Positions 1-7,149 of a DNA stretch of 64,000 nt are shown one piece after another. The stretch is from contig CAVZJM010000006.1 of NCBI GenBank assembly GCA_963775625.1, positions 62,001-126,000 of the forward strand. The letters are read 5' to 3'. Under the pieces are notes generated by a model. That model was not told where the DNA came from. It saw only the letters and a list, made by a program, of their open reading frames with translations, and did no database searches. The stretch comes from JAIBJN01 sp963775625 (GTDB lineage Bacteria > Actinomycetota > Thermoleophilia > Gaiellales > Gaiellaceae). Position 1 is the first letter of the stretch. Each line of letters opens with the position of its first letter. Position numbers and translations under genes: made by a program.

Positions 1-865
1 CGGCCGCTACGCCATCGAGGAGACCGAGATCGTGATCGAGGATCCGTTCGGCCTCGAGCGGATCACGGTCGAGCTTCCGCCCGGCGCCTCGATCCTCGTC
101 TACCCAAGGCTCGTCGACGTCGACAGGCTCTTCTCGGAGTCAGGGGCGCGGACGCCCGAAGGGCGCCGGCTCCTGTTTCGGCGGCCGACCGGCTTCGATC
201 TCCACAGCGTCCGCGACTACCAGCAGGGCGAGTCGCTTCGCCGCGTGCACTGGCCGACGACGGCGAAGCGCGGCCAGCTGATGGTGAAGGAGCTTGAGGA
301 CTCGCCGCGCGACGAGACGGCCGTGCTGCTCGACGCCGACGCGGCCGTTGTGACCGGCACGGCGCCGGATTCGAGCTTCGAGCTCGCCGTCCGCGCGGCG
401 GGGTCGATCGTCAAGTCGCATGCCGCCAGGGGACGGAGGGCCGCACTCCTCGTCAACGCCTCGCGACCGACGTATCAGCGCGTTCATTCCTTCGACGGCG
501 ACTGGCACCGCGCGCTCGAGCTCCTCGCCGCGGTCGAGCCGGACGGCCACTCGCCCGTCGCGAACATGCTCGCCGACGAGGCCGGGCCGGCGGCCCGCGC
601 CGTCGAGCTCACGGTTGTCACCTCGGCGCTCTCGCCGCGACTCGTCGACCGCCTCGCCCACCGTGCGCTCGGAAACCACCCGGCGAGCCTCGTCTACGTC
701 GACCCCGGGAGCTTCGCCCGGGTGAAGGCCGCCAGCGCCCTTCACCCGGCGACCGCCGCCCATCTGCTCCGACTCCAGCGCGCCGGGGTCCCCGTGCTCG
801 TGCTGCGCCGGGGCGACGATCTCGCCGGGCGCCTTTCCGCCGTGGAGCTCGAGGCCGTTGGCTAG
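1..865 (+). CDS. DUF58 domain protein, 5' end cut by the window
   Basis: The open frame runs in from the left edge, so the true start is outside the window; the first internal start is a GTG at 32, but upstream codons already read like the family. The conserved DUF58 core is visible as DYQQGESLRRVHW followed by a basic stretch, and the rest has the von Willebrand-like fold pattern of this family. DUF58 proteins usually sit beside a MoxR ATPase and a transglutaminase, and here the next gene is a TgpA-type transglutaminase that overlaps by 8 bp, so the two are probably one operon. Biochemical role is not established; a part in cell-envelope or protease control is inferred from the usual partners. 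Confidence 0.85.
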   Translation, partial: GRYAIEETEIVIEDPFGLERITVELPPGASILVYPRLVDVDRLFSESGARTPEGRRLLFRRPTGFDLHSVRDYQQGESLRRVHWPTTAKRGQLMVKELEDSPRDETAVLLDADAAVVTGTAPDSSFELAVRAAGSIVKSHAARGRRAALLVNASRPTYQRVHSFDGDWHRALELLAAVEPDGHSPVANMLADEAGPAARAVELTVVTSALSPRLVDRLAHRALGNHPASLVYVDPGSFARVKAASALHPATAAHLLRLQRAGVPVLVLRRGDDLAGRLSAVELEAVG

Positions 866-3140
866 GCGCTGGCTCCTCGTCGGGTTCGTCGCGACGGCCG
901 TGACCATCTCCTGGGCGCAGCTCGAGTCGCGGAGGGTCGCCTGGGAGGACTGGCTGCCCATGCTCCTGCTCGCGCTCCCGGCCATCGGTGCCGTCGCCCT
1001 TCGGCGCTCCAGGCTCGTCATGGCGCTCGTGCTCGCGGGCTCGGCGCTCGTCGCGGCCTCGCTCGCCTCGGAGGTGCGGCTGGCGAACGCCCGGCCGGGC
1101 GACCCCTCGCGCGACTTCTTCGGCACGGTCCTCGGCCAGCTGCGCCGCGGCTTTCTCGACTTCTACGAGACGCAGCTGCCGTTCGACCGCCTCGACTTCC
1201 CCGCCATGCACACGATCGTCCTGCTCGCGATCTTCGGGTTCACGACCCTCATCGGCATGCTCGTGATGGCTCGCCGGCCGGTGGGCGCCGCTCTCGGCTT
1301 CGTCGTCGCGGTGGCGTGGCCTGCGACCCTCACTCCGGGCGCCCATCCGCTGCGCGCGGGGGCCGTCGCGCTTGCGGGCGTCCTCGCGATCCTCTTCCTG
1401 CTCAGGCGGGAGGAGCCGGCCCGCGGGGCCTTGCCGGCCGTAGGGGTCGGCCTGCTGCTGGTCATCGTCGCCGGGATCGTGTCGACGACGGACGCCGTGG
1501 CGAAGCCGGCCTTCCTTTCCTGGGAGACCTGGGACCCGTACGACCGGCCCACCGAGCCTGTCTCCGTCAACTACGTCTGGAGCGCGAACTACGACGGCAT
1601 CCAGTTCCCCGAGAAGCCGACCACGGTGATGCGGGTGAAGGTGCCGGGGCTCAAGAGATCGCTCTACTGGCGAGCGACGACGCTCGACGACTACACGGGC
1701 CTGATCTGGGACGAGGATCTCCAGCTGGGCGAGGCCTCGGAGCGGGAGCAGATCGACGCCACGAGCCCGCTCCTCCCGGAGGCCGCCCGAGACGAGGAAG
1801 GCTGGGTCCGGCAGGAGTTCACGATCGAGGCGCTTCGCGACAACCGTCTGCTGGCCTCGGCGCAGCCCGTCCGCTGGCAGCCGGGGACCGACGCGCCGGT
1901 CGCAGACGCGAACGGGGACGTCGTCCTCGTCTCCGACGGGATCCGTCGGGACCAGCGCTACACCGTGTGGAGCTACGTCCCGCGGCCCAACCCCAGCCAG
2001 CTGAACGAATTTCGGGGCGACTATCCCCAGGAGGCGGGCCGCTACCTCGAGATCGTCTACCAGCCGGTCCCCGCCTGGGGGACCGAGAACAGGGACACGC
2101 TCATGCGGGTCTTCTTCGGGTCGTCGGACGAGTTCGAGGTCGTCACGCTCGAGTCCGTCTACGAAGCCGCGCTCGGCGTGACGAGCGAGGCGCAGTCGCC
2201 GTACGAGGCCGCCGCGCTGCTCGAGACCTGGTTCCGCGAGGCCGGTGGCTTCACGTACGACGAGCAGCCGCCCGCGCCGATCGGCGGCACGCCGGCGCTC
2301 GTCGACTTCGTCAACGAGACCAAGCGCGGCTACTGCCAGCACTACGCCGGCGCGATGGCGTTGATGCTCCGGCTCCTCGGCGTCCCGGCCCGCGTCGCCG
2401 TCGGCTTCACCAGCGGCGAGTACTCGACCGACGACCGGGAATGGGTCGTGAAGGACACCAACGCCCACGCCTGGGTGGAGGTGTGGTTCCCGGAGTTCGG
2501 CTGGATCCCCTTCGATCCGACGCCCGGGCGCGGGCAGCTCGCCGCCACCTACGCGCTCTCGTCCCAGGAGTTCAATGCCGGAGACGCTGCCGACATCGGC
2601 TTCGCCGACCGGCTCGAGGGGATCTCGCCGGCACGGGCGGAGCAGATCCGGTCGGCCGTGCGTACGGACCTCGAGGGCGGCAGCCTCGGCGGTGGCACGA
2701 GCGGAACCTTTACGGTCGTCCGCGACCGCGGCCCCGGCCTCTTCGCTTTCCTGGCGCTCGTGATCGGCGGCGCGATCGCCGTTGTTCTCGTGGTGAAGGC
2801 GATCCGCCGCAGCGCGAGGTTCGCCACGCGCGACCCGCGCGCGCTGGCGTCGGCCTGCCGTCGCGACATCGTCGGCTTCCTCGCCGACCAGGGCGTCGAC
2901 CTGCCCCCGGGCACGACCATGCCGGAGATCGGCGAGATGCTGCAGCGCTTCTACTCGATCGACGCGACGCCCTTCGTCCGCGACGTGACGGTCGCCCGCT
3001 ACGGGCCACCAGCGCGGGCCGGCGAGGCCCTCGGCCGCGCCCGGCGCGACCTGCGGCAGGTCCGGCGGAGCCTGCGCGCCCGCCTCGGCTTCGTCAGCCG
3101 TGCCCGCGGAGCGGTCAGCCTCCGCTCGCTCTCGATCTAG
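858..3140 (+). CDS. TgpA-like membrane transglutaminase
   Basis: 760 residues with a TTG start inside the end of the DUF58 gene. The first ~200 residues hold several membrane segments, matching the DUF3488 region of TgpA. The transglutaminase core follows, with the Cys-His-Asp triad visible as C493 in RGYCQHY, H537 in NAHAWVEVW and D553 in PFDPTP. A further membrane segment lies near residue 630, followed by a short cytoplasmic tail. The family is membrane-anchored with the catalytic domain outside or in the wall space. The substrate is unknown. Coupling with DUF58 is the standard arrangement for this system. Confidence 0.88.
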   Translation: MARRWLLVGFVATAVTISWAQLESRRVAWEDWLPMLLLALPAIGAVALRRSRLVMALVLAGSALVAASLASEVRLANARPGDPSRDFFGTVLGQLRRGFLDFYETQLPFDRLDFPAMHTIVLLAIFGFTTLIGMLVMARRPVGAALGFVVAVAWPATLTPGAHPLRAGAVALAGVLAILFLLRREEPARGALPAVGVGLLLVIVAGIVSTTDAVAKPAFLSWETWDPYDRPTEPVSVNYVWSANYDGIQFPEKPTTVMRVKVPGLKRSLYWRATTLDDYTGLIWDEDLQLGEASEREQIDATSPLLPEAARDEEGWVRQEFTIEALRDNRLLASAQPVRWQPGTDAPVADANGDVVLVSDGIRRDQRYTVWSYVPRPNPSQLNEFRGDYPQEAGRYLEIVYQPVPAWGTENRDTLMRVFFGSSDEFEVVTLESVYEAALGVTSEAQSPYEAAALLETWFREAGGFTYDEQPPAPIGGTPALVDFVNETKRGYCQHYAGAMALMLRLLGVPARVAVGFTSGEYSTDDREWVVKDTNAHAWVEVWFPEFGWIPFDPTPGRGQLAATYALSSQEFNAGDAADIGFADRLEGISPARAEQIRSAVRTDLEGGSLGGGTSGTFTVVRDRGPGLFAFLALVIGGAIAVVLVVKAIRRSARFATRDPRALASACRRDIVGFLADQGVDLPPGTTMPEIGEMLQRFYSIDATPFVRDVTVARYGPPARAGEALGRARRDLRQVRRSLRARLGFVSRARGAVSLRSLSI

Positions 3141-3307
3141 TAGGAGGGTTTGGCGGAATAGTGCTCGTCGCCGGGGTGCGATGGTCGATCCGAGACAAGG
3201 ACGCAGGGAGCGCTCGTAGCGGGAGGCTACGGGCGCGACTGAGGACGCGGTCCTCGGGGCGAGCAGCGCGGCCCGGAGGCACAGCGGCTATTCGTCAAAC
3301 CCTCCTA
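3141..3307. repeat. Structured interspersed repeat, copy A
   Basis: The element starts at the base after the transglutaminase stop codon. Its outer arms (3141-3161 and 3288-3307) are nearly fully complementary. An inner hairpin pairs GTAGC (3216-3220) with GCTAC (3226-3230), flanked by CGC-type pairs. The core (AAGGACGCAG, then AGCGCTCGTA, then TACGGGCGC, then GAGGACGC) is shared with copies at 9139, 19400 and 48126, while the arm sequences are unique to each copy. It contains no credible gene. Confidence 0.85.
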
Positions 3308-3352
3308 GGGCGCTCGGCAGGCCGTGTCGCGGCCTCTAGAGTGAGAGCAGGC

Positions 3353-3706
3353 ATGAGCGAGACCTACGACCTCTACCAGCAAGGGCGTGACCACCTCGCG
3401 GCCGGCCTGGCCGCGCAGGCGACGGTCGCCCTCGAGAAGGCCAAGAAGCGCGAGCCCGGCAAGGCGTCCATCCGCGAGGCGCTCGGCATCGCCTACTACC
3501 GCATCCGCCGCTTCTCCGAGGCGGAGGAGGAGTTCCGCACCATCCTCGAGCTCCAGCCGGTCGACCACTACGCGCACTTCGCGCTCGGCCGCTGCCTGGA
3601 GAAGCAGGGCCGCCCGGGCGAGGCGGTAGGGCACTATCGCCTGGCGAGCTTCTTCCGCCCGCAGAGCCAGGACTACCGGCGGGCCCTGGCCAACCTCCAG
3701 AGCTAG
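3353..3706 (+). CDS. Small tetratricopeptide repeat protein
   Basis: 117 residues. The sequence reads as three helical TPR units, with the typical alternation of small and aromatic residues (for example LGIAYYRIRRFSEAEEEF and HFALGRCLEKQGRPGEAVGHY). It has no signal peptide or membrane segment, so it is probably a cytoplasmic scaffold for protein contacts. The start ATG at 3353 is the first methionine of the TPR region; a TAGAGT hexamer lies 10 bases upstream, so the mRNA may have a very short leader. It is followed after 7 bases by dtd. The partner is unknown. Confidence 0.8.
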   Translation: MSETYDLYQQGRDHLAAGLAAQATVALEKAKKREPGKASIREALGIAYYRIRRFSEAEEEFRTILELQPVDHYAHFALGRCLEKQGRPGEAVGHYRLASFFRPQSQDYRRALANLQS

Positions 3707-3713
3707 CCGCGGA

Positions 3714-4151
3714 GTGCGCGCGGTCGTCCAGCGCGTGACCGCGGCCCGGGTCCTCGTCGACGGCGAGCTCGAGGGCGAGGTCGGCCTGGGCCTCTGCGTC
3801 CTCCTCGGGGTGGCGGCCGATGACGACGAGGCGGTCGCGGAGCGGCTCGCCGGCAAGGTCGCACGCCTGCGGATCTTCGAGAACGAGGAGGGCAAGTTCG
3901 ACCGCAGCGTGCTCGACGTCCACGGCGGCGTGCTCGTCGTAAGCCAGTTCACGCTGATCGCGGATACTGGGAAGGGCAATCGGCCGAGCTTCACGGCCGC
4001 CGCGCCGCCGGAGCAGGCCGAGCGGCTCTACGACGGGTTCTGCGAATCGCTCGCGGGCCACGGGATCGACGTCGCCAGGGGCCGCTTCGGCGCCCGCATG
4101 GTCGTGGAGCTCGCCAACGACGGCCCGGTGACGATCGTCCTCGACATCTGA
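3714..4151 (+). CDS. dtd: D-aminoacyl-tRNA deacylase
   Basis: 145 residues, the normal length of Dtd. It shows the family start MRAVVQRVTAARV, the SQFTLIAD motif near residue 80 that carries the substrate-recognition residues, and the C-terminal Gly-Pro-type motif as NDGPVTIVLDI. The enzyme hydrolyses D-amino acids, and glycine mis-charged on tRNA(Ala), from tRNA in the cytoplasm and so guards translation. The start is GTG, 7 bases after the TPR gene, so co-transcription is likely. Confidence 0.93.
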   Translation: MRAVVQRVTAARVLVDGELEGEVGLGLCVLLGVAADDDEAVAERLAGKVARLRIFENEEGKFDRSVLDVHGGVLVVSQFTLIADTGKGNRPSFTAAAPPEQAERLYDGFCESLAGHGIDVARGRFGARMVVELANDGPVTIVLDI

Positions 4152-4170
4152 GTCCCGTGGGGAGCTCTAG

Positions 4171-4896
4171 ATGAGCGCACACGCGACTGATACGACTTGT
4201 CACATGGACTGGTCCGACCTGACGCCGACGGTCGAATTCATGGTCGCACGGGAGCTATCCGAGCTCGGCGGGAAGTGGAAGGTTCCATGGAGGGGGAACG
4301 GAGTGCGCGGCCCGCGGAACCTGGGAGTGGAAGTCCGCCAATCGACTTGCGGGCCGAGCTGCCTGGAGCTCGGGTTCCAGTGGGACCGCAAGGATCCTGG
4401 CGCGCCCGTCACGTGGGATCACGTGAGCTGCTTTGGGGACGAGGACGCTGAGCGGATCGCCCTTGGCGTGATGATCTGGGGGCAGACGACGGCGCCTGCC
4501 TTGCTGGAGGTGCTCGCGCAAGACGGCACCTTCGCGGATCACCTCCATTCGGGCGACGCCGACGGCGTTCCCGGCTGGCACGCCGTCCACGGTCCCCTGT
4601 TCGGATGGGGGGTCGGTGACGAGGGGCTCGACGCCGCCAACCAGCTTCAGTCCTGGGCGCTCGAGCATTCGACACTCCCCGTCCTGGCCGACGCAGTCGT
4701 CCGGGAGGTCGACCGCCCCGAGCTTAACGGCGTGAAGATCTTCTACGGCTCGGCGGGAACGGAGCCGATCGCCGAAGTGCGGGTGAACGGCGTCGTCAGC
4801 AAACCTGCGAGCGACCTCCTCCTCGAGCTCGAGTGGCCGCGGTCCGACCACTTGGCCGTTCTCCGCTCCTTCGTCGTCCTCGTCCACGAGGAGTGA
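4171..4896 (+). CDS. Hypothetical protein, possibly DUF6348-like
   Basis: 241 residues, not confidently recognised. The protein is soluble, acidic and rich in tryptophan, with no signal peptide. The C-terminal part (near KIFYGSAGTEPIAEVRVNG) resembles from memory the DUF6348 family, but this cannot be verified here. It could start at the ATG at 4171 or at the ATG at 4204. Its codon choice looks slightly less GC-biased than that of its neighbours (cga, att, ggg and gga codons appear more often), so acquisition is possible but unproven. Confidence 0.6.
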   Translation: MSAHATDTTCHMDWSDLTPTVEFMVARELSELGGKWKVPWRGNGVRGPRNLGVEVRQSTCGPSCLELGFQWDRKDPGAPVTWDHVSCFGDEDAERIALGVMIWGQTTAPALLEVLAQDGTFADHLHSGDADGVPGWHAVHGPLFGWGVGDEGLDAANQLQSWALEHSTLPVLADAVVREVDRPELNGVKIFYGSAGTEPIAEVRVNGVVSKPASDLLLELEWPRSDHLAVLRSFVVLVHEE

Positions 4897-4958
4897 CCAG
4901 AGGCGCCAGCGCCTCGATGCAAACGCCACGAACACGGCGGGAGCAACCCGACCGCTGC

Positions 4959-5017
4959 TATCCTGACCGAGACATTTCGCCACGTTCGGAGAAATGGGCG
5001 CGCGGCGCCCATTTTTT
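4959..5017 (+). terminator. Leader with attenuator-like hairpin before rimP
   Basis: A TATCCT hexamer (4959-4964) could be a -10 box with a start point near 4970. Downstream a perfect 10 bp stem (4992-5001 with 5005-5014, loop GCG) ends in a run of T to 5017, which has the form of an intrinsic terminator just 16 bases before the rimP start. The bases 4991-4996 (GAAATG) can instead pair with CATTTC at 4973-4978, and this alternative would break the terminator stem. It could also simply end the upstream gene. Confidence 0.6.
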
Positions 5018-5032
5018 GCGAGAAGGAACGGA

Positions 5033-5470
5033 ATGCAGGTCTACGAGAAGGAGCGACAAATCCAACGCGAAGTCGCAGCGACGGTCGAGGAGAGGTTGCC
5101 GGACGTCGAGGTCCTGGCGGCCGAGCTCAGCGGCCCCGAGCGCCTGACCGTGTACATCGACCACCCCGACGGGGTGGACCACGCGCTCTGCGAGCGGGTC
5201 ACGGACGTCCTTCGCAGCTACCTCGACCGGTACACCCTCGACGTCTCCTCGCCCGGGCTCGAGCGCCCGCTTCGCACGCCCCGGCACTTCGCGGGCGTCG
5301 TCGGCAGGCGGGCGGCGATCCGCACGAGCACGGAGATCGCAGGCCGGAAGCGCTTCCGCGGCGAGGTCGTGGCCGCCGACGAGCGCGAGTTCACCCTCGC
5401 GACGGGCGGCGACCGGGTGGACATCCCGTACGAGGCGATCGCGCGCGGCAATCTCATCGACGAGGGATAG
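5033..5470 (+). CDS. rimP: Ribosome maturation factor RimP
   Basis: 145 residues. The family pattern is clear: an N-terminal alpha/beta domain with YIDHPDGVDHALCERVT, the conserved LDVSSPGLERPL motif, then the SH3-like C-terminal domain. RimP binds the 30S subunit and helps it mature. The ATG at 5033 was chosen because AGAAGGAA precedes it and the upstream ATG at 4994 lies inside the terminator stem. nusA follows after 9 bases, as in most bacteria. Confidence 0.93.
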   Translation: MQVYEKERQIQREVAATVEERLPDVEVLAAELSGPERLTVYIDHPDGVDHALCERVTDVLRSYLDRYTLDVSSPGLERPLRTPRHFAGVVGRRAAIRTSTEIAGRKRFRGEVVAADEREFTLATGGDRVDIPYEAIARGNLIDEG

Positions 5471-5479
5471 GAAGGAACC

Positions 5480-6895
5480 ATGAGCCGGGAGATCCTGGAA
5501 GCGGTCAGGCAGATCGAGAAGGAGAAGGGCATCGAGGACGAGACGCTCGTCCGCGCCCTCGAGGACGCCCTGCTCGCGGCCTACAAGAAGACGCCGGGCG
5601 CGGCGCGGCACGCGCAGGTGGAGCTCGACCGCGTGAGCGGCGACTTCCGCGTCTGGTCGATCGAGCTGCCCCCCGACGTCGAGGAGCGCCTGCTGGACGA
5701 GGCGCGCGAGCGCGCCATCACCGAGCTCGAGGTCGCCGAGGCCGAGAACGGCGAGCGCTCGCATACGCTCATCTCCGACGACGACCTGGCGATCGACTGG
5801 TCCGACATCGCGCCGGAGCTCGTCAAGCGCGCGGACGTCACGCCCGAGAACTTCGGCCGCATCGCCGCGCAGACGGCGAAGCAGGTGATCCTGCAGCGGA
5901 TCCGCGAGGCCGAGCGCGAGATGATGTACGACGAGTACGTCGACCGCGTCAGCGAGGTCGTCACCGGCATCGTCCAGCAGGCCGGCGACCGCAACAACGT
6001 CCTCGTCGACCTCGGCAAGGTCGAGGCGCTGCTGCCGCGCTCCGAGCAGGTCGACGGCGAGCGCTACGAGCAGGGGAGCCGCATCAAGGCGGTCATCACC
6101 GAAGTTCGCTCAGGGACGAAGGGCCCGCAGGTCATCCTCTCGCGCCGCGACCCCGAGCTGATCAAGACGCTCTTCGAGCTCGAGGTCCCGGAGATCGCCG
6201 ACGGCCTGGTCGAGATCCGCGGCGTCGCCCGCGAGCCCGGCTACCGGTCGAAGATCGCCGTCGAGTCCCACGTGCAGGGCGTCGACCCCGTCGGCGCGTG
6301 CGTCGGCCCGCGCGGCTCCCGCGTCCGCATGGTCGTGTCGGAGCTTCGCGGCGAGAAGATCGACATCATCCCGTGGAACCCGGAGCCCGCCCGCTTCGTC
6401 GCGAAGGCGCTCTCGCCCGCGCGCGTGCGCGAGGTGCTCGTCGACGACGAGACGATGGAGGCGACCGTCGTCGTCCCCGACGACCAGCTGTCTCTCGCGA
6501 TCGGCAAGGAGGGCCTCAACGCCCGCCTCGCGGCGCGCCTGACCGGCTGGAAGGTCGACATCACCTCCGAGAGCGACTTTGCGAGGAGCGAGGCCGAGGC
6601 CGCCTTCGGCGGCGGCGCCGACGAGGAGTTCACCGGGCGGTGCGCGGCGGTTCTGGGCACGGGCAAGCGCTGCCCGAACACGTCGGTTCCGGGCTCGCGC
6701 TACTGCGGGATCCCGGCCCACCGCGAGCTGGCAGCCCGCGAGGAGGCCGGAGAGGAGCTCGATCCGTCCGAGGCCGTCCCCGTCGGTGGCTTCGAGGAGG
6801 AGATCGAGGCGGAGGTCGGAGCGGACGTCGAGCCGACCGAGGAGCCGGTCGAGGCGGCCGCCGGAGCCGAGGAGGAGGAGCAGCCTGCGTCGTGA
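5480..6895 (+). CDS. nusA: Transcription factor NusA with an extra C-terminal zinc-like motif
   Basis: 471 residues. It has the N-terminal RNA polymerase-binding domain, then S1 (around residues 135-200) and two KH domains with the GACVGPRGSRVRM and AIGKEGLNARLAARLTGWK motifs. NusA regulates pausing, termination and antitermination. After the KH region comes an unusual C-x9-C-x10-C-x4-H cluster (C388, C398, C409, H414), followed by a long acidic tail of Glu and Ala. Ordinary NusA does not carry this cluster. It follows rimP and overlaps ylxR by 4 bp (GTGA), so it is translationally coupled. Confidence 0.95.
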   Translation: MSREILEAVRQIEKEKGIEDETLVRALEDALLAAYKKTPGAARHAQVELDRVSGDFRVWSIELPPDVEERLLDEARERAITELEVAEAENGERSHTLISDDDLAIDWSDIAPELVKRADVTPENFGRIAAQTAKQVILQRIREAEREMMYDEYVDRVSEVVTGIVQQAGDRNNVLVDLGKVEALLPRSEQVDGERYEQGSRIKAVITEVRSGTKGPQVILSRRDPELIKTLFELEVPEIADGLVEIRGVAREPGYRSKIAVESHVQGVDPVGACVGPRGSRVRMVVSELRGEKIDIIPWNPEPARFVAKALSPARVREVLVDDETMEATVVVPDDQLSLAIGKEGLNARLAARLTGWKVDITSESDFARSEAEAAFGGGADEEFTGRCAAVLGTGKRCPNTSVPGSRYCGIPAHRELAAREEAGEELDPSEAVPVGGFEEEIEAEVGADVEPTEEPVEAAAGAEEEEQPAS

Positions 6896-7140
6896 GCGAG
6901 CCCACGAGGACGTGCGTCGGCTGCGGCAGGAAAGCGCCGCAGCGGGAGCTCGTGCGCTTCGCGGCGCCCTCTGGGGTCCTCGAGGCGGACGGCGGGCGAC
7001 AGCTGCCCGGCCGCGGCGCGTACACGTGCGGACGGCCCTCGTGCTTCGAGCGCGCGGAATCGCGCCGGGCCTTCGCACGGGCGCTCAGGCGCACCGTCAC
7101 CATCCCATCGGGTTTGAAAGCGTCCATGCGGGAGGAATAG
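6892..7140 (+). CDS. ylxR: YlxR family RNA-binding protein (DUF448)
   Basis: 82 residues. The family signature RTCVGCGRKAPQRELVRF stands at the N-terminus and GRGAYTCGRPSCFERA in the middle. In other bacteria YlxR (RnpM) sits between nusA and infB and binds RNA; in Bacillus it has been linked to RNase P. Here it occupies exactly that slot, with its GTG start overlapping the nusA stop. Confidence 0.9.
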   Translation: MSEPTRTCVGCGRKAPQRELVRFAAPSGVLEADGGRQLPGRGAYTCGRPSCFERAESRRAFARALRRTVTIPSGLKASMREE

Positions 7141-7149
7141 GCTCGAACC

